A stretch of DNA of 64,000 nt from NCBI RefSeq assembly GCF_000422325.1, contig NZ_KE383818.1, forward strand, positions 495,945 to 559,944. The letters run 5' to 3'. The position numbers and the translations under genes are program-made. How positions within the stretch are numbered: the first letter of the stretch is position 1; every line of letters starts with the position of its first letter. Positions 53,711 through 63,162 of the stretch are shown here, in pieces. The notes beneath the pieces are model-generated. The model saw only the letters and a program-made list of their open reading frames with translations. It was not told where the DNA came from and made no database searches. Source of the DNA: Marinospirillum minutulum DSM 6287 (lineage in GTDB: Bacteria; Pseudomonadota; Gammaproteobacteria; Pseudomonadales; Halomonadaceae).

Positions 53711-55366
53711 ATGCTCAATTTTTCACGTCGGCAGTTTTTGGCTGCTTCCGCTGCGGGTTTAGCAGCTGGCAGTTTGTCTGGCTGTGCGACAGGAACAAAA
53801 AATGCCCTTAGGCGTAAACCACCGGCTCAGTCGGCTTTGCAGCTGCTTTTTTATGCTGATACTCATGCCCAATGGCAGCCTGTTTATGTGCATCCGGCGG
53901 CTAATCATTTAGGGCCTATGTCTTTGTTAGGCCAAGCGCCTTATATCACCGAGCAATCACGTTTAGCTAGTTTAGGTTTGAAAAGCAATTCACTGGCAGC
54001 CAGTTGGTTAACCGCTCAAGGTGCTAGGTCTGTCGTTCAACCTTTTAAGCAAATGGGCGGCTATGCTGTTTTGGCTGAAGCTTTGGCTGAAAAGCGTAAG
54101 GCGTTTGGTAGCGAGGCAAGCCTTACCTTAGAAGGCGGCCAGTGCTGGAATGCCAGTGGTTTAGCCACGTTAACCCAAGGGCGTTACGGGCCTTTATCTA
54201 GCCATTGGTTAGGTGCCGAAGTGCGTGTTGCTAGTGAAGAAGCTGCTTTGTGGCCTGAAGCGGTAGAACAATTATATAAAGATTTTAAGCGCCCGGTGTT
54301 AACTGCCGAGCAACCGATACGTTATTTTACCAAGTCGGGTGTGCGTATTGCGGTGGTGGGTTGCGTTAACCCTTGGCAGCAATTTCCGCAAGGTTTTGAT
54401 GAGCAAGCTTGGTTAAAGGGTTTGCAAGCGCAAGTTAACTTGGCAGCTAAGTCAGCTAGTTTGGTGCTCTTGTTAAGTGATGCGGGTACTAATCCTAATT
54501 TGTGGTTGTCTACGCAGTTACAGGGTGTTGACCTTATTTTATCCTCGCGTGGGCAAGATTTATGGCCGCAGCTGGTTAGGGTGCAAAGCAATCAAAATGC
54601 CATTCCAGTGTGTTTTGCGGGTAGCCAAGGGCAGGGTTTTGTTGAATTACACTTAACGGCTGAAGGCAATGACTGGCATTTTAATCTGCAATATCACGCC
54701 TTATTTAGCGATGCCGAGCCTGCTTCATCTGCGGTTAGCCAACAAATTACCCAGTTACGTGCTGCCTATGCTAGTTGGCTAGACCAACCCCTAGCCACTG
54801 CACCCGATTGGTTGTATCGGCGTGATGTATTGGCCGGCAGTTGGGACCAGATTATTGCCGAAGCCTTAAAAACCACCGGTGCAGAATTAACCCTAGCACC
54901 AGGTTTGCGGCATGGTGTGGCTTTGCCGCCTGGCGCAGTGATTACTCGTGACCATTTGCTTAGCTTAACCGCTGGCTACCCTGCCACCCTATTTAATCTG
55001 CCGGCTAATCGTAGTCAGCTGCAATCCCGTTTAGAAGTGGGTGCAGACCAACTACTGAGTGATGATTGGTTTTTGCATACTAGCGAAGATTTACCGCGTT
55101 TAACAGGCAGTCATTTTTTATTGCGTTACCAAGCTTTAGCGGGTCAAAGAATTTCTGAATTAAATTGGCCGGTTGCTTCCACCAGTGAACAAGTAAAAGT
55201 AGCGGGTTGGTCAACCCATTACCAAGGTGAAGGTGTGGCCTTGTGGCAGGTGATGGAAAACTGGTTAAGAGAACGCCCTAAAAATTGGCAGCTACCTGAA
55301 ATAGAAAAGCCCAGTTTAGCTTTTGTAGACGGTCATCCGGGTTGGCATCCTGAGGCGCTTTTGTGA
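53711..55366 (+). CDS. SoxB-like Tat lipoprotein, probably non-catalytic
   Basis: The 551-residue protein has a Tat-type start (SRRQFLAASAAG) with a lipobox (LSGC, C25), then a fold aligning with SoxB thiosulfohydrolase/5'-nucleotidases. The first motif is YADTHAQWQPVYV (D50, H52) and the C-terminal half has GSWDQIIAEALKTTGAELTLAPGLRHG and ITRDHLLSLTAGYPATLF. Metal ligands elsewhere are gone: GGQCWNAS stands where GGDTWQGS is usual, no GNHE/GHWEFT-type motif is clear, and LILSSRGQD replaces GGHTHD. It probably no longer hydrolyses its substrate. No other sox genes are present. It overlaps gspC by four bases, so it is part of the secretion operon. Confidence 0.75.
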   Translation: MLNFSRRQFLAASAAGLAAGSLSGCATGTKNALRRKPPAQSALQLLFYADTHAQWQPVYVHPAANHLGPMSLLGQAPYITEQSRLASLGLKSNSLAASWLTAQGARSVVQPFKQMGGYAVLAEALAEKRKAFGSEASLTLEGGQCWNASGLATLTQGRYGPLSSHWLGAEVRVASEEAALWPEAVEQLYKDFKRPVLTAEQPIRYFTKSGVRIAVVGCVNPWQQFPQGFDEQAWLKGLQAQVNLAAKSASLVLLLSDAGTNPNLWLSTQLQGVDLILSSRGQDLWPQLVRVQSNQNAIPVCFAGSQGQGFVELHLTAEGNDWHFNLQYHALFSDAEPASSAVSQQITQLRAAYASWLDQPLATAPDWLYRRDVLAGSWDQIIAEALKTTGAELTLAPGLRHGVALPPGAVITRDHLLSLTAGYPATLFNLPANRSQLQSRLEVGADQLLSDDWFLHTSEDLPRLTGSHFLLRYQALAGQRISELNWPVASTSEQVKVAGWSTHYQGEGVALWQVMENWLRERPKNWQLPEIEKPSLAFVDGHPGWHPEALL

Positions 55367-56238
55367 AGTTGGCATTATTAAAAAAACTAGGCTTTTGGCT
55401 AGGTTGGCTATTTTTAGCTATGGCTTTGGCTAGTTTGGTTTGGTCATTTTTGTTATGGCGCTATCCTTTGCCTGTGGCAGAAAAAAGTACTTCAACAAAC
55501 CCAGTAGCTAGCCAAGCCATAGTGCTGAAGGGCTTAGAAAAACATTGGTTAGTTGGCGAACAAAAAGCACCGCAAAAGGTGGAAACCAACGAGCCTATTC
55601 AAGTAAGCCGTTTAGCAGTTAAAGTGCAGGGTATTTTGTTTTCTAACCAAGCCGAACGTTCTGTCGTTATGCTGAGTTATCGCAATAAAGACCTAACGCT
55701 TTCAAGCGGTGATGAATTAGAAACAGGCATTTTGTTGGTTAAAATAAAACAAGATGCTTTGGTGTTTGATCGTAATGGCCAGTTAGAGCAGGTGCTTTTA
55801 GATTTAGATAAAACCGCTCAGTTAGACCAGCAACTAGAAGAAAAACTAAGCAAGCCTGCCAGTGCAGCAAGCAATGAATTGCCTAGCCAAGTGACTGAAC
55901 AGCGGGTGGGTAGTCGAGTTTTAGAAGAAACCTTTGGCCCTGAATTTCGTCAATCTTTGGTGCAAGACCCTTTGCAGTTAATGAGCTACATTAGTGTTTC
56001 GCCTTCGTCTAAAGAAGGCCAGCTGCAAGGTTTTGTATTACAGCCAGGTAGTAAGCCAGAGCTTTTTAAACACTTTGGTTTGCAAGCCGGTGATTTATTA
56101 GTTGCTGTCGATGGTGATTTGGTGAGTGATACTTCAGCAATGATGGACTTACATTCACGTTTAGCCACAGCGGAAGGTTTAGATATCGACCTAATGCGTG
56201 GTGATGAGCGTTTAAGAATTCGTATAGAAATGGAGTAG
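55363..56238 (+). CDS. gspC: Type II secretion system protein C
   Basis: GspC links the inner-membrane platform to the GspD secretin. The 291-residue protein has one N-terminal membrane helix (about residues 7-30), the HR domain (LAVKVQGILFSNQAERSVVMLSYRNKDLTLSSGDEL, about 87-140) and a C-terminal PDZ domain (LQGFVLQPGSKPELFKHFGLQAGDLLVAVDGD). It starts with GTG, overlapping the stop of the SoxB-like gene. gspD follows after 3 bases. Confidence 0.92.
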   Translation: MKLALLKKLGFWLGWLFLAMALASLVWSFLLWRYPLPVAEKSTSTNPVASQAIVLKGLEKHWLVGEQKAPQKVETNEPIQVSRLAVKVQGILFSNQAERSVVMLSYRNKDLTLSSGDELETGILLVKIKQDALVFDRNGQLEQVLLDLDKTAQLDQQLEEKLSKPASAASNELPSQVTEQRVGSRVLEETFGPEFRQSLVQDPLQLMSYISVSPSSKEGQLQGFVLQPGSKPELFKHFGLQAGDLLVAVDGDLVSDTSAMMDLHSRLATAEGLDIDLMRGDERLRIRIEME

Positions 56239-56241
56239 TGA

Positions 56242-58203
56242 GTGAAGCTGCTAAGAATACTAAGTTTGCTCTGGTTACTAATGTTGGTGATTCTTCCACT
56301 ACAAGCCAGTGAAGAACGTTTTAGCGTTAACCTGCAAGATGTTGAGTTAAGCGAGTTTATTGACAGTGTTGGGCGAATTACGGCCACTACTTTTTTAGTT
56401 GACCCACGGGTGCGAGGCAAGGTGAGTATTCGCAGCCAGCAAAAGTTAACTGCCAATGAAGTTTATGAAGTGTTTTTATCGCAGCTTAGGGTGAATGGTT
56501 TTGCGGCTGTGGCATTAAATGATGGCACACAAAAAATTGTGCCTGAACAAACCGCACGTTTAGAAGCCATTCCTGTAGAAGGCAATGAGCAGCCAAATTC
56601 GGATGGTAAAGACTTGCTAGCAACCCGAGTTTTATCGTTACAAAATTCTGATGCTGCCCAGTTGGTGAATATTCTTACCCCTTTAATGGATAGGCGTATT
56701 GGCGTGATTACTCATTATGCGCCCACTAACCTGCTAATTTTAACCGACTGGGGAACCAACCTAGAGCGCCTAGCCAGCCTAGTAGAACGCATCGACCAAG
56801 TGAGTAGTGATAATTTAAGTTTGATTACTTTAGAGCACGCTTCTGCCTCTGAAATGGAGCAGCTTTTAACTCAGCTATTAAGACGTGAAGGGCGAGGGGG
56901 TCAGCCGCCGCAAATTATGTCGGATAACCGTTTAAATAGTTTACTAGTTAGAGCAGATAAAGCCACTCGCAAAGAAATTCAGCGTTTGGTAACCGAGCTA
57001 GACCAGCCCGTTGAGCGTTCGGCGACTACCCAAGTCTTTTATTTACGTCATGCTAAAGCCGCAGAAATGGCAACTTTATTGCAAGCCATGGCGGGTGAAG
57101 AAACGTCCGCTAAAACTGAAAATGCTAGCAGTAATCGTAAAACTTTAATTCAAGCCCATGAATCCACCAATGCGTTGGTGGTGGCAGGTAATCCTGATCA
57201 AATACGTGAAATGCGTTTGTTGGTTGATCAACTGGATATTCGCCGTGCGCAAGTTTTAGTCGAAGCCATAATAGTAGAAATATCCGATACCCAAGCTAGA
57301 GACTTAGGTGTGCAGTGGTTAATGGTTGATCAAAACTCAGGCTCTATACCGCTTGTTTCAAGTAACTTTACTGGCAATCAAGGTTTAGGGTCTATAGCTG
57401 CGGGTGCAGTAACCGGTGGAACCGAAGGTGCTTTAGGTGCTTTGGCTGGGTTGCAAGGCATTACCGCTGGTGTTGGGCGGTTAAGTAGTTCAGGCATTAG
57501 TTTTGGTGTGTTATTAAATGCCCTGCAAAGCAATACCAACTTTAATATTCTTTCTACACCCAGCATTTTAACCCTAGACAATGCCGAAGCGTCGATTTTA
57601 GTGGGGCAGGAAGTGCCTTTTGTTACTGGTTCTACCGCTGGCGATAATAATGCTAACCCTTTTACTACCATTCAGCGCAAAGAAGTGGGCGTGCGTTTAC
57701 AAATTACCCCACAAATAAATGATGGTAATTCAGTTCGCTTAGAAATTTTGCAAGAAGTGTCTAATATCGAAGATTCAGTGACTGCCAGCGATATTATTAC
57801 CAATAAACGTGAAATTAGAACCACGGTGATGGCGGATAATAACGATATTATTGTGCTGGGTGGTTTAATTCGTGAAGACGAAAAAGAAACGGTGCGTAAA
57901 GTTCCGCTTTTAGGCGATATTCCTTTTCTGGGTGCGCTGTTTCGTTCGACCAGTGTTAGCCGTGAAAAACGTAACCTAATGGTGTTTATTAAGCCGCAAA
58001 TTTTGCATGACCGAGATTCTTTGGCTCAGTTAAGTTCTGAAAAATACCGCTATATGCGTGCAGCACATTTATTAGAAAGTGGTGACCAAGACCGCTTAGC
58101 GCCTTGGGATGCCGCCCCCACTAGCCAAGCTACTTCCTTAAGCGAGCTTTTCCCTTCACGCCGTGAACAACGTGCTGCCATAAAAGCAGGGCAGTCAAAC
58201 TAA
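56242..58203 (+). CDS. gspD: Type II secretion system secretin
   Basis: GspD forms the outer-membrane channel. The 653-residue protein has a signal peptide ending at LQASEE, N0-N3 domains (NLQDVELSEFIDSVGRITATTFLVDPRVRGKVSI; NLLILTDWGTNLERLASLVERID; STNALVVAGNPDQIREMRLLVDQLD) and the secretin core with VPLLGDIPFLGALFRS. The start is GTG. There is no clear long C-terminal S domain. The stop overlaps the gspE ATG. A separate pilot gene is not seen in the window. Confidence 0.95.
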   Translation: MKLLRILSLLWLLMLVILPLQASEERFSVNLQDVELSEFIDSVGRITATTFLVDPRVRGKVSIRSQQKLTANEVYEVFLSQLRVNGFAAVALNDGTQKIVPEQTARLEAIPVEGNEQPNSDGKDLLATRVLSLQNSDAAQLVNILTPLMDRRIGVITHYAPTNLLILTDWGTNLERLASLVERIDQVSSDNLSLITLEHASASEMEQLLTQLLRREGRGGQPPQIMSDNRLNSLLVRADKATRKEIQRLVTELDQPVERSATTQVFYLRHAKAAEMATLLQAMAGEETSAKTENASSNRKTLIQAHESTNALVVAGNPDQIREMRLLVDQLDIRRAQVLVEAIIVEISDTQARDLGVQWLMVDQNSGSIPLVSSNFTGNQGLGSIAAGAVTGGTEGALGALAGLQGITAGVGRLSSSGISFGVLLNALQSNTNFNILSTPSILTLDNAEASILVGQEVPFVTGSTAGDNNANPFTTIQRKEVGVRLQITPQINDGNSVRLEILQEVSNIEDSVTASDIITNKREIRTTVMADNNDIIVLGGLIREDEKETVRKVPLLGDIPFLGALFRSTSVSREKRNLMVFIKPQILHDRDSLAQLSSEKYRYMRAAHLLESGDQDRLAPWDAAPTSQATSLSELFPSRREQRAAIKAGQSN

Positions 58204-59678
58204 TGGTGGTTCAAGTTGAACTACTGCCTTATCGTTTTGCACGCCGGTCGGGTGTTTTGGTTGAGCCTTTAACCGCAGGCCAATATCGGCTAGTTGCCAA
58301 AAAAACTGCCGAAGTGGCCGATTTGCATGAAGTGATGCGAATGCAAGGTGAACCGGTGAACTTGGAGTGGCTAGAAACTGATGCTTATGAAAGCCGTTTA
58401 GCGCAAACCTATGATGCCGGTCGTGCCAGCACATCTGAATTAATTGAAGGCATTTCAGATCAGGTAAATTTAGACAGCCTAATAGAAGAACTCCCCGCCA
58501 TAGAAGATCTATTAGAAAGCGAAGGTGAAGCCCCCATTATTCGTTTAATTAATGGGCTGTTTGCAGAAGCTTTAAAACTACAAGCTTCTGATATTCATAT
58601 AGAGACTTTTGAACAAGAACTAGTGGTGCGCTTTAGGGTTGATGGTGTTTTGTTAGAGGTTTTAAAACCTCCACGCAAATTAGCGCCCATGTTAGTTTCT
58701 CGTATTAAAGTGATGGCGCGTTTAGATATAGCCGAAAAACGTCACCCACAAGATGGCAGAATTACTGTTAGAGCTGCTGGGCGTGAAGTGGATATCCGTG
58801 TGTCCACTTTACCTGCTATTTATGGCGAAAGAGTGGTTATGCGTTTATTGGATAAAACAGCAGCTTTGCTAGGCATTACTGAACTAGGTATGCCAAAAAA
58901 AGTTGCCCAGCGTTTTCAAGAATTATTGCAGCAGCCTAATGGCGTTTTATTGATTACCGGCCCAACAGGTTCGGGAAAAACAACAACTCTTTATGCCAGC
59001 CTTACCCAATTAAATGATACCAGCCGTAATATTTTAACTGTAGAAGATCCAGTGGAATATGCCCTAGCTGGTATTGGTCAAACCGCAGTGAACACTAAAG
59101 CGGATATGACTTTTGCTAAGGGGTTAAGAGCTATTCTTCGCCAAGACCCAGATGTGGTAATGATTGGTGAAATACGAGATGTAGAAACAGCCAATATAGC
59201 AGTGCAAGCCAGTTTGACTGGGCATTTAGTTCTATCCACACTGCATACCAACTCAGCTTTGGGGGCTATTACTCGTTTACGAGATATGGGCATAGAACCT
59301 TTCTTGTTATCTTCCAGTTTAAAGGGTGTGATGGCGCAACGCTTGGTTAGGCGTTTATGCCGCCACTGCACTAAGAGCCGCCCTATTAGTGATTTAGAAA
59401 AAAAAGACCTAGGAGCAAGTGCCTCTCAACTAACCCAAGTTTACGAGCCGGTAGGTTGTGTCGCTTGCCAGCAAACAGGTTATCAAGGCAGGGTGGGCTT
59501 GTATGAATTTGTACCTATTACGCCCAGCCTTGCCGCTAAAATTCACCGCGAAGCAGCAGAAGCGGAAATGGCTGCTGAAGTATTTAACGACTGGCCTGAT
59601 TTGTTAGCCGCTGGCGTAGAGCGAATTGCACGGGGTGAGACTTCGGTAGAGGATGTGCTGCGCGTTACTCGAAGCTAA
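58203..59678 (+). CDS. gspE: Type II secretion system ATPase
   Basis: GspE drives pseudopilus assembly. The 491-residue protein has an N1E-like start, Walker A GPTGSGKTTTLYASL, Asp box VEDPVEYALAGIGQTAVN, Walker B DPDVVMIGEIRDVETANIAV, and a zinc site with cysteine pairs (CRHC and CVAC) near residues 388 and 419. The ATG overlaps the gspD stop. It is a paralogue of PilB at 28-30 kb but shorter at the N-terminus. Confidence 0.96.
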   Translation: MVVQVELLPYRFARRSGVLVEPLTAGQYRLVAKKTAEVADLHEVMRMQGEPVNLEWLETDAYESRLAQTYDAGRASTSELIEGISDQVNLDSLIEELPAIEDLLESEGEAPIIRLINGLFAEALKLQASDIHIETFEQELVVRFRVDGVLLEVLKPPRKLAPMLVSRIKVMARLDIAEKRHPQDGRITVRAAGREVDIRVSTLPAIYGERVVMRLLDKTAALLGITELGMPKKVAQRFQELLQQPNGVLLITGPTGSGKTTTLYASLTQLNDTSRNILTVEDPVEYALAGIGQTAVNTKADMTFAKGLRAILRQDPDVVMIGEIRDVETANIAVQASLTGHLVLSTLHTNSALGAITRLRDMGIEPFLLSSSLKGVMAQRLVRRLCRHCTKSRPISDLEKKDLGASASQLTQVYEPVGCVACQQTGYQGRVGLYEFVPITPSLAAKIHREAAEAEMAAEVFNDWPDLLAAGVERIARGETSVEDVLRVTRS

Positions 59679-59729
59679 GCGGCTTATTAACTAGTTGCAA
59701 CTTCAGTAACGTAATTAAAAGGTTTTTAA

Positions 59730-60962
59730 ATGGCTAGTTTCAAATATCAAGCGCTAGACAAACAAGGCAAGCTAGTTAAAGGCGTAATAGAAGCAGAAAG
59801 CGAACGCCATGCTCGCCAGTTATTGCGTGACCAGGCGCTTTTTCCACGTAAAGTGCAGGCCGGTGCTGCAGAAAAAGAACAGCCAGCTGGAGGTTTTAAA
59901 AGAGGCAAGAAATCAGCGGCTGGGTTGCTAAGCCATGACCAAAAAACGCTCTTTACTCGCCAGCTAGCGACCTTGGTATCCGCTGGTTTGCCTTTAGAAT
60001 CCGCCTTAGAAACCCTAGCCAGACAAGCAGAAACTGACAAACAACGCAGTTTAATTCAAGGCGTTAGGTCAAGCGTTAGAGAAGGGCATAACTTAGCGGC
60101 AACATTACGCTCTTGGCCGAAAACTTTTGATAACCTTTATTGTGCTTTGGTAGCAGCAGGTGAAAAAGCCGGACGTTTAGACCAAGTGCTGATGCGTTTA
60201 GCCGACTATTTAGAAACCAGCCAAAAGCAACGCCAAAAAGCCCGCATGGCAATGGTTTATCCTTTGGTTTTAACTTTTGTTTCTTTAGGCATCGTTATCG
60301 CACTGATGAGTTTTGTCGTACCACGCATTGTTAGCCAGTTTGACCATGCAGGACAAACCTTACCAGCCATTACTCGTGGGTTAATTTGGCTAAGTGATGC
60401 GATTCGTGATTGGGGTGTGGCAGCCGCAGTGGTGATGGTTTTAGTAGTTATAGGTTTGCGTTTTTTACTAACTAAACCGGCGATAAAATTAAAATGGCAC
60501 GGCAAACAATTAAGCTTACCTATGCTGGGGCGTTTGGTTAAAGCCTTAAATACCGCCCGTTTAGCCCGTACTGTAGCGATTTTAACTGCCAGCGGCATTC
60601 CTTTATTAGATGCTTTGCAGGTGGCAAGAAATACCCTGAATAATGTTTTTTTGCAGCAGGTGGTGGATGGTTTAATCGACCAAGTAAGGGAAGGGGTTAG
60701 CTTAAACCGTGCCCTAGAACAAAGTGGCCATTTTCCACCCATGATGACTTATATGGTTGCCAGCGGTGAGGGCAGCGGTGAGCTAGACCAAATGCTGGTT
60801 AGGGTTGCCGACTTGCAAGATAATGAGTTTCAGCAAAAAGTTGATCTGGTGCTAACTTTGTTTGAGCCCTTAATGATTTTGTTTATGGGTGGTGTGGTGT
60901 TAACCATTGTTTTAGCTATTCTGCTACCCATAATGCAGTTGAATGATGTATTAAAGATATAA
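59730..60962 (+). CDS. gspF: Type II secretion system inner-membrane platform protein F
   Basis: The 410-residue protein has the N-terminal ASFKYQALDKQGKLVKGVIEAES and two T2SSF domains (TRQLATLVSAGLPLESAL; ARTVAILTASGIPLLDAL) with LVAAGEKAGRLDQVL and MVASGEGSGELDQML, plus three membrane helices. It follows gspE by 51 bases. Paralogue of PilC at 27-28 kb. Confidence 0.95.
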   Translation: MASFKYQALDKQGKLVKGVIEAESERHARQLLRDQALFPRKVQAGAAEKEQPAGGFKRGKKSAAGLLSHDQKTLFTRQLATLVSAGLPLESALETLARQAETDKQRSLIQGVRSSVREGHNLAATLRSWPKTFDNLYCALVAAGEKAGRLDQVLMRLADYLETSQKQRQKARMAMVYPLVLTFVSLGIVIALMSFVVPRIVSQFDHAGQTLPAITRGLIWLSDAIRDWGVAAAVVMVLVVIGLRFLLTKPAIKLKWHGKQLSLPMLGRLVKALNTARLARTVAILTASGIPLLDALQVARNTLNNVFLQQVVDGLIDQVREGVSLNRALEQSGHFPPMMTYMVASGEGSGELDQMLVRVADLQDNEFQQKVDLVLTLFEPLMILFMGGVVLTIVLAILLPIMQLNDVLKI

Positions 60963-61045
60963 AGATTGACTAATTGCCTCCTCATTAACGTAAATCAATT
61001 ATTAATAAAGTTAAAAATTCAGTAATCGAAGTGAAGGAAATTGAA

Positions 61046-61498
61046 ATGCTTAGAGATACAAAGCTAGCTGATAAGAAAAAAGTTCAAAAAGGTTTTACCC
61101 TGCTAGAAGTAATGGTGGTGCTGGTTATTATCGGTTTGTTGGTGGCGATAGTTGCGCCCAATGTGCTGGATAACCAAGACAAGGCGATGGTGCAAAAAGC
61201 CAAAGCCGATTTATCTAGCCTAGAGCAAGCCATGGAAATGTACCGTTTAGATAACTTTACTTACCCCACCACTGGGCAGGGTTTAGATGCGCTAGTTAAA
61301 AAACCAACGATTGCGCCTGAACCCCGTAACTACCGTGCTGATGGTTATATTCGTCGTTTACCGACTGACCCTTGGGGCAATGCTTACCAATACCGTTCAC
61401 CGGGCGAAAAAGGCCGGATTGATATTTTCTCTTTTGGTGCAGATGGCCGAGTGGGTGGCGAGGGCTTAAATGCGGATATCGGCAACTGGGATTTATAA
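61046..61498 (+). CDS. gspG: Type II secretion major pseudopilin G
   Basis: GspG is the main subunit of the pseudopilus. The 150-residue protein has a prepilin leader cut at QKG before FTLLEVMVVLVIIGLLVAIVAPNV, the GspG motifs YRLDNFTYPTTGQGLDALV and LPTDPWGNAYQYRSPG, and a Ca-binding-like DIFSFGADGRVGGEG end. ATG 61046 with AAGGA seven bases upstream is preferred to the in-frame GTG at 61031. Processing would be by PilD. Confidence 0.95.
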   Translation: MLRDTKLADKKKVQKGFTLLEVMVVLVIIGLLVAIVAPNVLDNQDKAMVQKAKADLSSLEQAMEMYRLDNFTYPTTGQGLDALVKKPTIAPEPRNYRADGYIRRLPTDPWGNAYQYRSPGEKGRIDIFSFGADGRVGGEGLNADIGNWDL

Positions 61499-62033
61499 GT
61501 CTCCTATTTATAAGCCCTCTACAGCTTGTAAGTCTCAAGGTTTCACCCTTTTAGAAGTGCTGGTGGTGCTGTTCATTATTGGCATTACCGCTTCGATAGC
61601 TGTGGTCACTATGCAGCGCAGCGAGCAAGACTTAGTTGATAAGCAAGCAAGGCAACTATTAGAAGACTTTTCTTATGCAAGGGATTTAGCGTTAAACCGC
61701 TACCGTTTGGTGGGTTGGCAGGTGACTGAAAGCGGTTATCGCTTCACCCTGCGTGATGAGTTAGGTTTATGGCAGCCTTATATTAGTCGTGGCTTGCCAG
61801 AACGCCAGTGGCCAGAAGGAGTGCGTTTGCAGGGTTTATCAGAAGAGTCAGCCCTTTCAAAAGAGTTCAGTACAGAGTTTAGTGAAAACCTAGCGCCTTC
61901 TTTGGTGTTTTTTCCTGCCGGAGAAGTGACTGCTTTAAGCTTAACCCTGCAGCTAGGTGAAGCAGAGCGCAGTTTACGAGTACAAGCAGGGCATTTTGAA
62001 TTATTAGATTTACCAGCCGAGCCTTCCCAATGA
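61470..62033 (+). CDS. gspH: Type II secretion minor pseudopilin H
   Basis: The 187-residue protein has a leader before FTLLEVLVVLFIIGITASIAVV and the GspH pattern QARQLLEDFSYARDLALNRYRLVGWQV. The start ATG lies inside gspG (29-base overlap), giving a leader of 24 residues, which is long; no nearer ATG exists. It overlaps gspI by four bases. Confidence 0.88.
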   Translation: MRISATGIYKSPIYKPSTACKSQGFTLLEVLVVLFIIGITASIAVVTMQRSEQDLVDKQARQLLEDFSYARDLALNRYRLVGWQVTESGYRFTLRDELGLWQPYISRGLPERQWPEGVRLQGLSEESALSKEFSTEFSENLAPSLVFFPAGEVTALSLTLQLGEAERSLRVQAGHFELLDLPAEPSQ

Positions 62034-62407
62034 ACAAGAGCCAAACGAATCAAAAAGGCTTAACCCTAGTTGAAGTGCTGGTAGCATTATTTATTTTGGC
62101 TTTAATGGCTGCTATTGCTGTGCAGGTGGTAGGCCATGCGGCCGATGTTCGCCAAGCCAGTGAAGAAAGGGCTTTAGGCCAGTTATGTGCGGATAATTTA
62201 TTAGTGGAATGGATGCTGAGCCAAGAATGGCCAGAAGTGGGGCGGCGAGAAGGCGAAGCTAAAGCTGGCGCTACTAGCTGCTTTTGGCGAGTGGTCATTC
62301 AAGCCACACCTTTACCCACCATGCGCCGGTTAGATATTGAAATTTATGCTGAAGCAAAACGTGAAAATTTATTAACCCAAGTTTCTGGTTTTGTGGGTAA
62401 TAAATGA
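62030..62407 (+). CDS. gspI: Type II secretion minor pseudopilin I
   Basis: The 125-residue protein has a prepilin start (QKGLTLVEVLVALFILALMAAIAVQVV), with Leu instead of the usual Phe after the cut, and the GspI features ALGQLCADNLLVEWMLSQEWPEVGRREGEA. It is coupled to gspH and gspJ by four-base overlaps. In other systems GspI nucleates the I-J-K tip complex. Confidence 0.9.
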   Translation: MNKSQTNQKGLTLVEVLVALFILALMAAIAVQVVGHAADVRQASEERALGQLCADNLLVEWMLSQEWPEVGRREGEAKAGATSCFWRVVIQATPLPTMRRLDIEIYAEAKRENLLTQVSGFVGNK

Positions 62408-63162
62408 ACAGCCAGACTGTTAGCCAGTTTGCTAGGCAATTTTCTAGTAAAGAACAGGGTTTTACCCTTATCGAAGTGATGGTTGCCCTAGCAATTATGG
62501 CCAGTTTAGCGGTGGCTTTAACCCTGTTAGTTAGCCAAGTGTTAGATGCTCGTTCTCAGCTTAATGAAATTCGAGCCAATGGCCCTGAAAGGCTAGTCGA
62601 TTTTTTAAGCCGTACCGACCGGCAGTTAAGCCAGCTAGTGGTTAGGCAAGCCCATGAAAGAGGGCAACCCTTAAACTCCAGCCCCCTGACCCTACAAAAT
62701 AATAACCAAGAACTTTACTGGGTCGCAGCAGGGCAATGGGTTTTACCGCTAGAAGATTATGCTTCACGCTTACGTTTATGGCGTTTAAGTTGGGATGAAG
62801 AAGAGCAGCTTTTAGCTTTGCAATCCAGCGGTTTATTAGATGCTGCCGATGAGCAGCAGTGGACTCTAGTGGATGAGCTAACAGAAGTAACGGCTATTAA
62901 TTGGGCTTTTTATCGAGATAATAGTTGGCAAAACACCCTTGAAGGATCTTTTCCTAAAGGTTTGCGCTTAGGTGTTACTTGGCGTGGTGAGGATTATCAG
63001 CGATTAATTTTATTGCCTGAGCTGATTTTTATTCGTTCCGCAACGCCCACTAATGCAGAAGGAAATTCAGTTAATGAAGCGATTAACAAGGATAGACGAG
63101 CTTCACCTAGAAGTTTACGTCGTTTAAGAAGCAGGCGTAACCAAGGTGAAGGAAATGATTAA
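62404..63162 (+). CDS. gspJ: Type II secretion minor pseudopilin J
   Basis: The 252-residue protein has a leader before FTLIEVMVALAIMASLAVALTLLVSQVLDARSQLNEI, and a strand-rich part with LQNNNQELYWVAAGQWVLPLEDYASRLRLWRLSWDEEEQLL, as in GspJ. The C-terminus is basic (RRASPRSLRRLRSRRNQGEGND), longer than usual. It overlaps gspK by eight bases. Confidence 0.9.
   Translation: MNSQTVSQFARQFSSKEQGFTLIEVMVALAIMASLAVALTLLVSQVLDARSQLNEIRANGPERLVDFLSRTDRQLSQLVVRQAHERGQPLNSSPLTLQNNNQELYWVAAGQWVLPLEDYASRLRLWRLSWDEEEQLLALQSSGLLDAADEQQWTLVDELTEVTAINWAFYRDNSWQNTLEGSFPKGLRLGVTWRGEDYQRLILLPELIFIRSATPTNAEGNSVNEAINKDRRASPRSLRRLRSRRNQGEGND

Noticed and set aside
53711-55366. Functional thiosulfohydrolase of a Sox pathway
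   Set aside because: Most metal ligands are replaced and no soxAXYZ or soxCD genes are in the window.
60257-60742. Minus-strand 161-codon frame inside gspF
   Set aside because: It lies wholly within gspF, which has clear domain matches, and its translation has low complexity in Lys, Thr and Ala with no recognisable domain.
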